Source: a bacterium
GTDB lineage: Bacteria; Zhuqueibacterota; Zhuqueibacteria; Zhuqueibacterales; Geothermadaptataceae
Assembly (NCBI GenBank): GCA_024275575.1
Contig: JAJRYV010000103.1
Coordinates: forward strand, 1 to 64,000
Direction: 5' to 3'
DNA: 64,000 bases
The notes beneath the pieces are model-generated. The model worked only from the letters and a program-made list of their open reading frames with translations. It ran no database searches and was not told the origin of the DNA. A program made the translations under genes and the position numbers. Within the stretch, counting starts at the first letter, position 1. Every line of letters begins with the position of its first letter. Positions 55,960 through 64,000 of the stretch are shown in pieces.

Positions 55960-58548
55960 ATGAAAACCCGACGTTTGCGCACAATCAGCGGCAGTATTTT
56001 TTTTCTGAGTTTATTCATCTGTGTGAATTCCGTACTCCCACAAAACCGCTATTCCACAACACAAACGATCCCTGGCGTTTATGGCGGGTTTGCCATGAAC
56101 AGCATTCAAATGGCAAGCGCACAGCAAAAAACGACGGATTCAAAATACCGGATGAGCATTACCGGATTGACCCTGTCAAGCGCTTCTTCCGTTATCGGCT
56201 GGAATTTGAATATTTTCCGCGCCTTCTCTTTCGATGAATCCGTTTATAATGAAAAAAACATCCATCTCGTGAGCTGGGCGGAAGCCGGTATCAATCTGCC
56301 CCTTTACCGTCGCTGGGGCAATAGCGGATTTTTTTCCCGCTTTGTGCTCATGTTGTCCGCCAATGTCAGCCTGTTCAACGAACTTTATTTGCGCAATGAT
56401 TCGGAACTTGTGGCGTATCAAACCAGCGATGACTCGCGCTATTTCAAAGAAGAATATCCGCGCTATATCGATTTCGGTCTCGAATTCCGGCGGAAATGGT
56501 TCAATTTCAAAATCGGCTATTTGAAGCAGACGAAAGACTACCAGGCTGAGAATGCGCTGTTTTCAGCAGTGCCGCAAAACTTGACCGGCTCTTATTTTGA
56601 AGCCGGTTTTACCCTGGGCGGCTGGAATAAAAAAGTGAGAAGAATAAACCCCACAGCCCCCGGCCTGGGAAAAATCGACTTCCGGCTTGCCTATGAGGAC
56701 CCGTCAAAAAACAACGCACTCGATTCCGGCGAAACCGGCGCGATTCTGGTCAAGTTGAAAAACAAGGGCAAAGGCAGCGCCAGCGATATTGCTGTCGATG
56801 TTTTTCCCTCCGAGGGCGATGATAAAGAGATTTCCATCAAACGGACGACCCGCTTGTACACCGATTTATACGCCGGTGAAATAAACACGGTGCGTATTCC
56901 CATCACAGCTTCAAAAAATATCGAAAACGGTTTTGTTAAATTCAAAGTCGTGGTGCGCGGCACTAACTTCAAAACCATGACCCGGGATATTCGTGTCAAT
57001 TTACACAAACAAATCACCCCGGCTGATATCATCGCCTCAGCCGAATTTGCAGACACCAATGATGATGGTATTCTTTCCGAGGGTGAAAAAGGATGGCTCG
57101 TCTTTCGTCTCGAAAACTATGGTGAATGGGTTGCCCGCAATGTGCACATCACCAGCGAGCTCGTTTCCGGGCGCCGTCCGGGTTTTAAATTTGAAAATGA
57201 AATAAAAATTCCTGCGCTCGTACCGAATGCTGTTAAAAATATTCGCCTGCCCATTACCTACAAATCACCGCTCAAACCCGGTGAGGTGCGAATCAAATGC
57301 ACGATTTTCAGTGAAAATATTACCCCCATCAAGCGCGAAATCGTGTTTATTGCTGCCCATCCACAACCGGTTTTGCTTTCGATCGCTGCAATGCTGCAAG
57401 AACCATCCGGCGATGAACTGCTCGGTGGCGGAGAATCGGGTAATATTTTGCTGCAAGTGAAAAATGAAAGCATGACACGTGCTGAAAATGTCAGCATCGA
57501 CGTCAATTTTGCCAGCGAATATTTTTCAACAATTCACTTCAAAGAGCATGTGCGCGCGGGAACCATCCTGCCGGGAACGACCAAAGAGGTGGCTATCCCC
57601 GTAAGGGCTGAGGAGAATGCCGAAGATGGCCGGGTCGATTTAAAATTGCAAATATCTGCCGACAACATCATTTCGTTCAGCGAGGTCTACACCGTACTCG
57701 TTAAAGAACTTGACAATGTCGATGATCCCATCGTTGCCCGCATTGAAAAAAAAGAGGCTATTGCCGTGGTTATCGGTATTTCCAAATACTTCAACAGCAG
57801 CGTTGCTGAGGTGAAATATGCCCAGCATGATGCCGCCATAATGCGTGAATATCTCAAGAGTTCCCTCGGCTTCAAAGCGAAAAATATCTACCCGAAAGAA
57901 ATCAACAGCCTGATGTATACCAAAGGATTTCTCTCTACACTGTTCAAACACCGCTTGCCCAAGTTGGTGCGTCCTGGCGAAACCGAGGTATTTATCTACT
58001 ATTCCGGGCATGGCGCACCTTCAACGGAAGCACAAAAAGCCTTCCTCGTTCCCAGCGATTGTGACCCGGAATTTGTCAACGCAAGCAACGCTTATGCACT
58101 CGATGAATTTTATGCCGATCTGTTTAATCTGCAGGCCAAACACCTCACCGTCGTGCTGGATGCCTGTTTCAGTGGTTACGATGGTTCGGGTAGATCATTG
58201 CTTACAAACCAAAGCTCTCTAGCACTTAAAGTTAAAGACCCATTTCTTGCAAGCTCGAATTCTGTTCTTTTTTCTTCCTGTCGCATGGACGAGGTGGCAA
58301 ACTGGTATCCGGATAAGAAACACGGCCTGTTCACTTATTTCTTTCTCAAAGGACTGCGCGGCAGAGCTGATTTCGACGGCGACCGCCTGGTCACTGTGGC
58401 GGAGTTGACACAATTCCTCACCGATGAGTCATCCGGGTTGAATGCCAAATCACTAAAGTTGTTCAACCGTTCACAACATCCGCAAATCAGGTCGCTGAAT
58501 CCGGATCGAATTCTCGCAGATTACAAGCGTGTCGTGACGACCAAATAG
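55960..58548 (+). CDS. Exported membrane-type protein with Ig-like repeats and C-terminal caspase (C14) domain
   Basis: 862 residues with signal peptide (FFLSLFICVNSVLPQ). Residues about 35-230 look like an outer-membrane beta-barrel (alternating amphipathic strands such as FSRFVLMLSANVSLFNELYL and YFEAGFTLGGW). Next are three CARDB-like segments, each starting with D-x-n-LDSGE or ILSEGEKG. The caspase domain runs from about 600: AIAVVIGISKYFNS, histidine in IYYSGHGAP (near 683) and cysteine in TVVLDACFSGYDG (near 736), both catalytic residues intact, then SSCRMDEVANW. GAGGTGAG precedes ATG at 55960. Domain order suggests a surface- or periplasm-facing protease anchored in the outer membrane; that topology is inference. 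The partner gene downstream carries DUF4384. Confidence 0.85.
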   Translation: MKTRRLRTISGSIFFLSLFICVNSVLPQNRYSTTQTIPGVYGGFAMNSIQMASAQQKTTDSKYRMSITGLTLSSASSVIGWNLNIFRAFSFDESVYNEKNIHLVSWAEAGINLPLYRRWGNSGFFSRFVLMLSANVSLFNELYLRNDSELVAYQTSDDSRYFKEEYPRYIDFGLEFRRKWFNFKIGYLKQTKDYQAENALFSAVPQNLTGSYFEAGFTLGGWNKKVRRINPTAPGLGKIDFRLAYEDPSKNNALDSGETGAILVKLKNKGKGSASDIAVDVFPSEGDDKEISIKRTTRLYTDLYAGEINTVRIPITASKNIENGFVKFKVVVRGTNFKTMTRDIRVNLHKQITPADIIASAEFADTNDDGILSEGEKGWLVFRLENYGEWVARNVHITSELVSGRRPGFKFENEIKIPALVPNAVKNIRLPITYKSPLKPGEVRIKCTIFSENITPIKREIVFIAAHPQPVLLSIAAMLQEPSGDELLGGGESGNILLQVKNESMTRAENVSIDVNFASEYFSTIHFKEHVRAGTILPGTTKEVAIPVRAEENAEDGRVDLKLQISADNIISFSEVYTVLVKELDNVDDPIVARIEKKEAIAVVIGISKYFNSSVAEVKYAQHDAAIMREYLKSSLGFKAKNIYPKEINSLMYTKGFLSTLFKHRLPKLVRPGETEVFIYYSGHGAPSTEAQKAFLVPSDCDPEFVNASNAYALDEFYADLFNLQAKHLTVVLDACFSGYDGSGRSLLTNQSSLALKVKDPFLASSNSVLFSSCRMDEVANWYPDKKHGLFTYFFLKGLRGRADFDGDRLVTVAELTQFLTDESSGLNAKSLKLFNRSQHPQIRSLNPDRILADYKRVVTTK

Positions 58549-58671
58549 GGCATTTCGCCGAATCGCAAGGAGCCCGGTTGATATTTCTCAATACCGGGCA
58601 AGCGTAATTTTGATTGATTGCATTGTTGTTAGCGATGAAATCAAATAAAAAACCTAACTCCCGGAAACACG

Positions 58672-59577
58672 ATGAGAAAAACTTTTATGCTCTTCATTTT
58701 CTGTCATCCCTGTCTTCTGGCGCAAACGATGCAAACCGGATTGCCTGAATCTCCCGCGGTAACGGCAGGGGGTGAAAAATTCAAAGAGGTTATTGCCGAA
58801 GGCATGGCGCTGACACGAAACCGCACTATCGCAGCTGCCTTTACATTGGCCAAACAGCGGGCGCGTGCGGCGGGCATACAAAAAGCCGTTGGTATTCAGG
58901 TGCATTCGGAAAAATTTCGGCGCATATCCGAAACGATCGCCAACAAAAAATCCATTTTGACTGATTATTTTACCAATATCAATCGTGAAGTTTCTTACGG
59001 GCAAATCGTTGAGGAAGAAATGCTGAGCGATACTTTAATCAAGTCAGATATCGACACCTCAATGCCTGAATTTTTTATCAGGGTAAGAATGCGTTTGAAA
59101 GTCGCCACTGAAACCATGCATCCTGATCCGGGCTTTGAGCTGAATGTTAGCACGATACCGGAAGGACGGTTCTTAAAAGAGAAAGATGAGCTGAAATTCA
59201 AAATAAGCACGACGAGGGATTGTTGGCTGTATATTTTCAATTTATTATCGAACGACAGCCTCGTCGTGCTTTTCCCCAATATTTACACACAAAATAATTT
59301 CCTGCCGGCCGGCCGGAGTATCGAACTGATGCCGCCGGGTTTTGCCTTCGTAGCAACGCTGCCGCCCGGTTTGCAGCAAGTGCAGGAGGTGGTTTTTATC
59401 GTTGCGACGAAACGACGTATCAACCTGCCCTTTTATCATCGAAATCAAGTCTCGGATTTCAGTCAATTCTCGCTGGAAAAATTTGCCTATATCGAGTTGC
59501 CGAAATGGCTGGTAAAAATTCGCCCGGATGAACGAACGACCTTTACTTTTGACTACACGGTTTATGCAGTAAAATAA
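58672..59577 (+). CDS. Exported FlgT/LPP20-like plus DUF4384 protein, caspase partner
   Basis: 301 residues with a short signal peptide ending LLAQ. The N-terminal half (AAAFTLAKQRARAAGIQKAV, MPEFFIRVRMRLKV) has the alpha/beta layout of LPP20/FlgT-N domains. The C-terminal half is DUF4384: LKFKISTTRDCWLYIFNLL, DSLVVLFPNIYTQNNFL and LQQVQEVVFIVATK. DUF4384 is repeatedly found with caspase (C14) domains, in the same protein or next to it. It lies 123 bases after the caspase gene on the same strand, so a functional pair is likely. The mechanism is unknown. Confidence 0.82.
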   Translation: MRKTFMLFIFCHPCLLAQTMQTGLPESPAVTAGGEKFKEVIAEGMALTRNRTIAAAFTLAKQRARAAGIQKAVGIQVHSEKFRRISETIANKKSILTDYFTNINREVSYGQIVEEEMLSDTLIKSDIDTSMPEFFIRVRMRLKVATETMHPDPGFELNVSTIPEGRFLKEKDELKFKISTTRDCWLYIFNLLSNDSLVVLFPNIYTQNNFLPAGRSIELMPPGFAFVATLPPGLQQVQEVVFIVATKRRINLPFYHRNQVSDFSQFSLEKFAYIELPKWLVKIRPDERTTFTFDYTVYAVK

Positions 59578-59639
59578 TCCCTATAAGCCAACTTGAAATC
59601 CATCCGGCACCCCACGCCGCAAAGGCCGGGTTACCTCCA

Positions 59640-59760
59640 CAGCAGTGGGCGCGCCAGATATTTGAATTCATCCCCGGTTTTCAAAACAAATCTTTTCGCG
59701 GTCATCGGCAGGCCCAGCCCATGAGTTCCCCCCGGACCCATCGACCGTCATTTTGATAAA
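59640..59760 (-). pseudogene. Possible histidine-kinase ATPase remnant
   Basis: Read on the minus strand, IKMTVDGSGG in one frame continues after a one-base shift as THGLGLPMTAKRFVLKTGDE, reminiscent of the DxGxG and GLGL boxes of HATPase domains. No start and no other domains remain. The rest of the gap 59578-60011 shows nothing. Chance similarity cannot be excluded. Confidence 0.25.
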
Positions 59761-60011
59761 AGCAAGCAATATACCGTTTTGCTGATTAAGGGCGTTTTTA
59801 TCTCTGCAGCCTGTTTTGAGTTAAAAAAATTTCCTTTGCTCTCGCAAAAATGAAGTCGCCGGTCAATTGTGTTGGGAAATTGCCACAAAATGGATTTCGG
59901 TTGTCGTCATTTTGCAACAATCACCAATTTTTGTTGGCAGCGTCTCGCGGGAAATATATGCAGGTAAAAACGGCTCTGAGTATCCATTTAAACCAGTGCA
60001 TCGTACATGCA

Positions 60012-60647
60012 TCACCCCTCTGTTTTTTCCATAATTTTATAGAGGTAGGAACGGTCGAGGCCGAGCAATTCCGCTGTCTTGCTCATGTTGCCATCGCATT
60101 CTTCCAGGGCCGATTGGATATAGCATTGTTCAAACGTCCGCCGGGCTTCACGCAAGGTGGCCCTGTTTGAATTTGAGACGACATCGGTTTCAAAATGCAA
60201 AGCGAACATGGTGATACGCACAGTGATTTTATCGGCTGGAGAAAGAATCGCATCGGTGAATGCGTCGACGATATAAACGCCACACGGCTGATAGGCATGA
60301 CCGGTTTGCACGAGCATAACCAGATCGCCCCGACTGTCGCCGTTTATATCCAGCGAGCCGATTGCAGTCGCTTTGGTGAACCAGACATGACCGTTATTGA
60401 ATTCTTTTTTTAAGCAGAAAAAATGAACTTGTCGACTGTCCCCGGCTGGTGTAAAGATGAATGAAAAGCGAATCACCCAACTGCGCAAAGATTGATGATC
60501 GCCGAGTATACCAAGGCAGGTTAACTCGTTAGAGCCGTTAAAATTGATCTGTGCTGCTATGCCCTGTGTGTTTGGATTGCGAATGACAAAATTGTTAGGA
60601 TCGCCGGCGCTAATGCTCGGGTTCGTACTCATCCGTATTAAAATCAT
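60012..60647 (-). CDS. FG-GAP/VCBS-like segment fused to a Fis-type DNA-binding domain
   Basis: 211 residues. The C-terminal 50 (LREARRTFEQCYIQSALEEC then GNMSKTAELLGLDRSYLYKI) are a Fis-type helix-turn-helix as at the end of NtrC-family activators. The N-terminal part contains AIGSLDINGDSRGDLVML, a calcium-loop motif of FG-GAP/VCBS beta-propellers, with flanking strands. No AAA+ domain is present, so it cannot act as a sigma-54 activator alone. It is divergent from the PorV-like gene. The frame is unbroken, so the fusion looks real, though a decayed regulator is possible. ATG at 60647 and 60632 are both possible. Confidence 0.6.
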   Translation of the reverse strand: MILIRMSTNPSISAGDPNNFVIRNPNTQGIAAQINFNGSNELTCLGILGDHQSLRSWVIRFSFIFTPAGDSRQVHFFCLKKEFNNGHVWFTKATAIGSLDINGDSRGDLVMLVQTGHAYQPCGVYIVDAFTDAILSPADKITVRITMFALHFETDVVSNSNRATLREARRTFEQCYIQSALEECDGNMSKTAELLGLDRSYLYKIMEKTEG

Positions 60648-60750
60648 GCAACATTTACCTGTCGGCGCCCTGTCGAGGTTAATCTCTACAAGGCAAAGGC
60701 GATATTATGCATAGACTAAGGAGTTGATTCTAACAATCCGGAGCTGCATC

Positions 60751-62322
60751 ATGACCCGACAACGAATACTCATTTGCCTTTTTTTATTATTCAGCAGCCG
60801 CCTGCCGGCGCAAGAAGACATCACCATGGCCTATTTTCACGGGGGTAATTTTAAAGTCCGTTTTGGACTTTCATCCAGCTTGCTCAGCGGCATCGGTGCG
60901 CGCAATGCCGGACTCGGCGGCGTCATCAGCGGTTTTCACAGCGATGTTTCCTCTATTATTCATCATCCGGCAGCCTTGGCCGGCTTCAATCGACCGGTTA
61001 TGGCTATCGATTTCACCCCTTCCGGCCTGATAAGCCCGAATAATTTTGCCGATGTCGATGCCGGCGTCTCCTCCAATGTCGACGAAGCGCTGGTGGATTA
61101 TGCTATCCCACAGGAGAATCTCACCTATCCCGGCCTGGATATCGCTTTCGGGCAATCCGGGCTTGCCGGTTCCGGTGGTTTAGTTATGCCGACAAATTAC
61201 GGTCAAATCGGTTTTGCCGTCTACCGGCCGCTATCGCTCAAACTTGATGTTGTCGGTTCCGGATTTTCGACGATGATCGAAACACGCAAAGCCATCGGTG
61301 ATGCGGTGACCGTAGTGCAATTTGCCACTACGATGAGCGCGTCAGTTGAATTTTTTCTCGATACCCGCGCCACCAGTTTTAGCTATGCCCGGGCGTTGTC
61401 GCCCAAATTCTCCGTCGGCGCGGCGCTGGACTGGTTCGATTCACACATCAATCTCGACGCTAATTTTAACATTGAAGGCATTATGCTTTTGCGCCAGGAA
61501 GGTGCCGCTTCCGGCCAGGAATACGTGTTCAACGATCCCTATGACGAGAGCATTCGCACTGAAGATGGTGAGCAAAACAGCCTCAATCAGTGGGCGCGTG
61601 GCGGTTTCGACGGCTCGGGCTGGGGGTTCAAATTTTCAACTATTTATCTGCCTTTTCGCTGGCTCTCCATAGATGCCGCGATCAGCCTGCCGCAAACCAT
61701 AACAATGCGCGGTGGCCTCGAATTTGTGCAAAATACAATGCCGGCGCTCAACGCTGAAAATCTGTTTTCGGACAATGAAAACGATGCCATTTTTGATGTG
61801 ACAAAACTGAGCCTGGCAAAACCAACAGAGACCGAGAGATTTATCAACCCGGGCGCTTCATCGATGACTTTGAAAATGCCCGGCTCTCTCGTTTTTGGCG
61901 CCGGCGTGCGGTTGGGCGCTCGTACGCTCATCGCTGCAAATTTCACCCGATATATTGGTGAGCTCTCATACCAGTATCGCGATTATTTGCAGGGATTAAA
62001 ATTCAAACAAGGCATGCGTTTTGGCGCGTCGTTCCCCTTTGCCTGGTTTTTGAGTCCGGAAACAGCATTGTTGAAGCTGCTCGGTATCAAACCATTTCCC
62101 CGGCTGCGTTTGGGCGGCGGGATTATTTTTGCTGATGAAATCAAAAGTGGATTTAGCTATCAGAAAAAAAACCCGGGGCTGACCTATGCTCAAACCGGTG
62201 TGCTCATCCCTGCATTTTCACTCGGCAAAAGCATGCAATTGTATCCCGGCATCGAAATGGACCTGTTGATTTTCAGTGTTCCGGTCAGTGCCTTTAAAAT
62301 GTCTTTTCATTATCAGTTTTGA
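60751..62322 (+). CDS. PorV/FadL-like outer-membrane beta-barrel protein
   Basis: 523 residues with signal peptide (ILICLFLLFSSRLPAQ), the near-N-terminal GARNAGLGGVISGFHSDVS that resembles the GARAAGMGGA-type opening of PorV/PorQ proteins of T9SS, HHPAALAGF, many amphipathic strands and a final phenylalanine (MSFHYQF) typical for barrel assembly. PorV shuttles T9SS cargo; FadL-type channels move hydrophobic substrates. Which applies here is unclear, but T9SS cargo genes flank it on both sides. ATG at 60751 has GGAG eight bases before it. Confidence 0.8.
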   Translation: MTRQRILICLFLLFSSRLPAQEDITMAYFHGGNFKVRFGLSSSLLSGIGARNAGLGGVISGFHSDVSSIIHHPAALAGFNRPVMAIDFTPSGLISPNNFADVDAGVSSNVDEALVDYAIPQENLTYPGLDIAFGQSGLAGSGGLVMPTNYGQIGFAVYRPLSLKLDVVGSGFSTMIETRKAIGDAVTVVQFATTMSASVEFFLDTRATSFSYARALSPKFSVGAALDWFDSHINLDANFNIEGIMLLRQEGAASGQEYVFNDPYDESIRTEDGEQNSLNQWARGGFDGSGWGFKFSTIYLPFRWLSIDAAISLPQTITMRGGLEFVQNTMPALNAENLFSDNENDAIFDVTKLSLAKPTETERFINPGASSMTLKMPGSLVFGAGVRLGARTLIAANFTRYIGELSYQYRDYLQGLKFKQGMRFGASFPFAWFLSPETALLKLLGIKPFPRLRLGGGIIFADEIKSGFSYQKKNPGLTYAQTGVLIPAFSLGKSMQLYPGIEMDLLIFSVPVSAFKMSFHYQF

Positions 62323-62373
62323 AGTTTTACAGACAGGAAAGTCTGTTCGGGATTTTTTTAAGGAGAATTATCA

Positions 62374-64000
62374 ATGAATTTAAAACCAGGTTTTAAAAAT
62401 ATATTGCTGCTGGGGTTTTTATTACCGGCCATTTTACCGGGCGCCGAAAAACTCTCCGTCATCCGCCGGCCAATTATCAACCTGCCCGCGATCGTACAGC
62501 CGGCACAATCATTCGACATCATTTGTGAAGCGCCGAAGAACACTCTCGCCTGGACGGCGTTGTTAATTACGCCGGGAAAAGCAGAAAATCTCACTATCAG
62601 CTCGAGTACTTTTGATGCAGCAAGCGGCCGCTGGACGTTGTCTGCCGAAGTCCCGGCAGGCGCCGGGGCCGCCTTTTACGATCTCATCATCGCGGCAGGC
62701 GGCGGCATTGCCGATACCAGCGCCAATGCGGTCAAAGTTATCGATTCGCCCAAAACCAGCTACACCGTGATACATATCTCCGATACCCATTTTGACCGTC
62801 GCGCCAACATCGATTATAACACGGTGCCGGAATTTTTAAAAATCGCCCGGGAAATCAATCTCATCAATCCGGAGTTCGTGCTGCATAGCGGCGATCTCGT
62901 CGATGAGGCCACACTCGAGCGCTATTATGAAGTGGCGCAGGAGGCTCTCAATACGCTGGAAGTGCCAATCTGGGTCGCCCCGGGCGGCAGTGATGTGGAA
63001 ATTTTCCAAAGCAATTCGCAGGATACACAGTACTGGAACGCATATTTTGGTGATATTATGGATTTCAGTTTCCGTTACGGTAACCATCTTTTTGCCGGGC
63101 TGCAGGAGTGGGAATTCCCGGGTGAAAGTTTTAGCCGGGCACAGCTCGACTGGCTCGGCGGTGAATACGGTGCGCAGGATGCCATGCGGGTATTATTTTA
63201 CCACTACGATCTGCAAAACCAGCTCGATGCTGCTTATGCCGATGCGAACGCCATCGATCTTTTGCTCTACGGCCATCTCAACAAAAACCGCGACGAAACC
63301 ATCGGCAGCGGCACGCGCAATATCGGCACAGCCGCAACGATGCACGGCGGTTACGGGCAATATACTTACAGCGGCGAATATCGCATTCTGCAGTTCGAAA
63401 ATGATCAATTGATCGATACTGAAGTCATTCAATACAATAATCTCAATCTCAGCTACAGCCCTGTGAACAACGGCAGCAACCCCGAAATTTATGCTGAAAT
63501 CGAAAATAAACTGTTACGAAATTTCTCCGGCGCTCGTCTGCGTTTTTATGTGCCGGAAAGTTACAGCCCATACACGGTGAGCAATGGAACACTGGTGGAA
63601 GAGAGGGCGACCGGCACTGGCGTGGCGATCGTCATCGTGGAGACGGATCTGATCGCCAACAGCAATAAAACGGTGCATCTCGAACCGGCTGCCGGGCTGG
63701 CAAATCATCCACCACGCATTGCGACGACTTCCCCCGAACAGACCTATTCAATCACCGTCGGGCAAACGCAAAGTTTTAGCGCAACAGCGATCGATGACGA
63801 TAACGATCAACTGGCTTTTTCGTGGAAAATCAACGACGTCGATGATAGCGAAACCAGCGGCACGCTGGCTTTTACCGCCAACAGCACCCATATTGGGTTG
63901 AACACCATCGAAGTGACGGTTTCCGACGGCACCTTTGCCGATATTTACCAGTGGACGGTCACAGTCGTAGAATTGTCCTCGGATTATGCCATCATCGCGC
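62374..64000 (+). CDS. Exported metallophosphoesterase-like protein with Ig/PKD domain (3' truncated by window)
   Basis: The frame starts at ATG 62374 after an AGGAGA box and stays open to the window end (542 codons seen). Signal peptide ILLLGFLLPAILPGAE, an N-terminal beta domain, then a calcineurin-type phosphoesterase: HISDTHFD (D-x-H), VLHSGDLVDE (GD), FYHYD and LLLYGHLNKN (GH). The GNH(D/E) motif reads PGGSDVE and the terminal GHxH lacks its second histidine, so some metal ligands are lost. An Ig/PKD-like domain (SFSATAIDDDNDQLAFSWKI) follows, close to the one in the first gene of the window. A T9SS domain may lie beyond base 64000. Confidence 0.82.
   Translation, partial: MNLKPGFKNILLLGFLLPAILPGAEKLSVIRRPIINLPAIVQPAQSFDIICEAPKNTLAWTALLITPGKAENLTISSSTFDAASGRWTLSAEVPAGAGAAFYDLIIAAGGGIADTSANAVKVIDSPKTSYTVIHISDTHFDRRANIDYNTVPEFLKIAREINLINPEFVLHSGDLVDEATLERYYEVAQEALNTLEVPIWVAPGGSDVEIFQSNSQDTQYWNAYFGDIMDFSFRYGNHLFAGLQEWEFPGESFSRAQLDWLGGEYGAQDAMRVLFYHYDLQNQLDAAYADANAIDLLLYGHLNKNRDETIGSGTRNIGTAATMHGGYGQYTYSGEYRILQFENDQLIDTEVIQYNNLNLSYSPVNNGSNPEIYAEIENKLLRNFSGARLRFYVPESYSPYTVSNGTLVEERATGTGVAIVIVETDLIANSNKTVHLEPAAGLANHPPRIATTSPEQTYSITVGQTQSFSATAIDDDNDQLAFSWKINDVDDSETSGTLAFTANSTHIGLNTIEVTVSDGTFADIYQWTVTVVELSSDYAIIA

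Overview
The window looks like a chromosomal segment of a Gram-negative bacterium of the FCB superphylum outside classical Bacteroidetes (Calditrichota, KSB1 or Ignavibacteria-like). Two large secreted proteins end in the type IX secretion (T9SS) sorting domain with the 'QNFPNPFNP' signature. There is a complete Alternative Complex III operon, an outer-membrane porin of the PorV type, and many signal peptides and lipoproteins. The phylum placement is inference from these features, not from a phylogeny.

Layout. 1-4305: 3' part of a secreted beta-helix protein built of tandem ~967-bp modules. 4663-5676: a 3D-fold cell-wall protein. 6113-13594: actABCDEF, the quinol:cytochrome c/HiPIP oxidoreductase ACIII, with no terminal oxidase gene beside it. 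13711-16776: a graveyard of mobile DNA with a terminator, a frameshifted group II intron maturase piece, an attC-like hairpin, a broken tyrosine recombinase, a decayed IS3-family element with recognisable terminal repeats, and the 3' end of an unknown gene. 16808-19867: a UvrD/AddA-like helicase without nuclease domain and with an altered motif II. 19973-25353: cell-wall and signalling genes (NamZ-like muramidase, NlpC/P60 lipoprotein, PilZ, FHA, PBP4). 25371-31641: Nudix, a membrane-anchored unknown, methyltransferase, K+ channel, cupredoxin-like lipoprotein and ABC-F ATPase.

31906-34688: a LytTR regulator split from its degenerate receiver domain by one in-frame stop, a possible small peptide gene, fructose-1,6-bisphosphatase and tRNA-Lys(UUU) with its own promoter and terminator. 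34957-36508: a probable sigma-like/anti-sigma-like pair. 36609-42941: DUF2914 protein, HAD phosphatase, Prc protease, ComEC. 43115-48431: a nitrogen-control block: glnA, glnB (interrupted by one extra base), a sigma-54-type promoter, an upstream 36-bp palindrome at enhancer distance, an NtrC-type activator and a GAF histidine kinase. 48592-49512: a DapA-family lyase/aldolase.

49570-64000 is the most unusual part: a ~1,985-residue T9SS-secreted protein with nine Ig-like repeats, an outer-membrane-type protein ending in an active-looking caspase domain, a DUF4384 partner, a fusion of an FG-GAP-like segment to a Fis-type DNA-binding helix, a PorV-like barrel, and a secreted metallophosphoesterase-like protein that runs off the window end. 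The caspase/DUF4384/Fis/PorV set is the best candidate for an undescribed envelope-located system.
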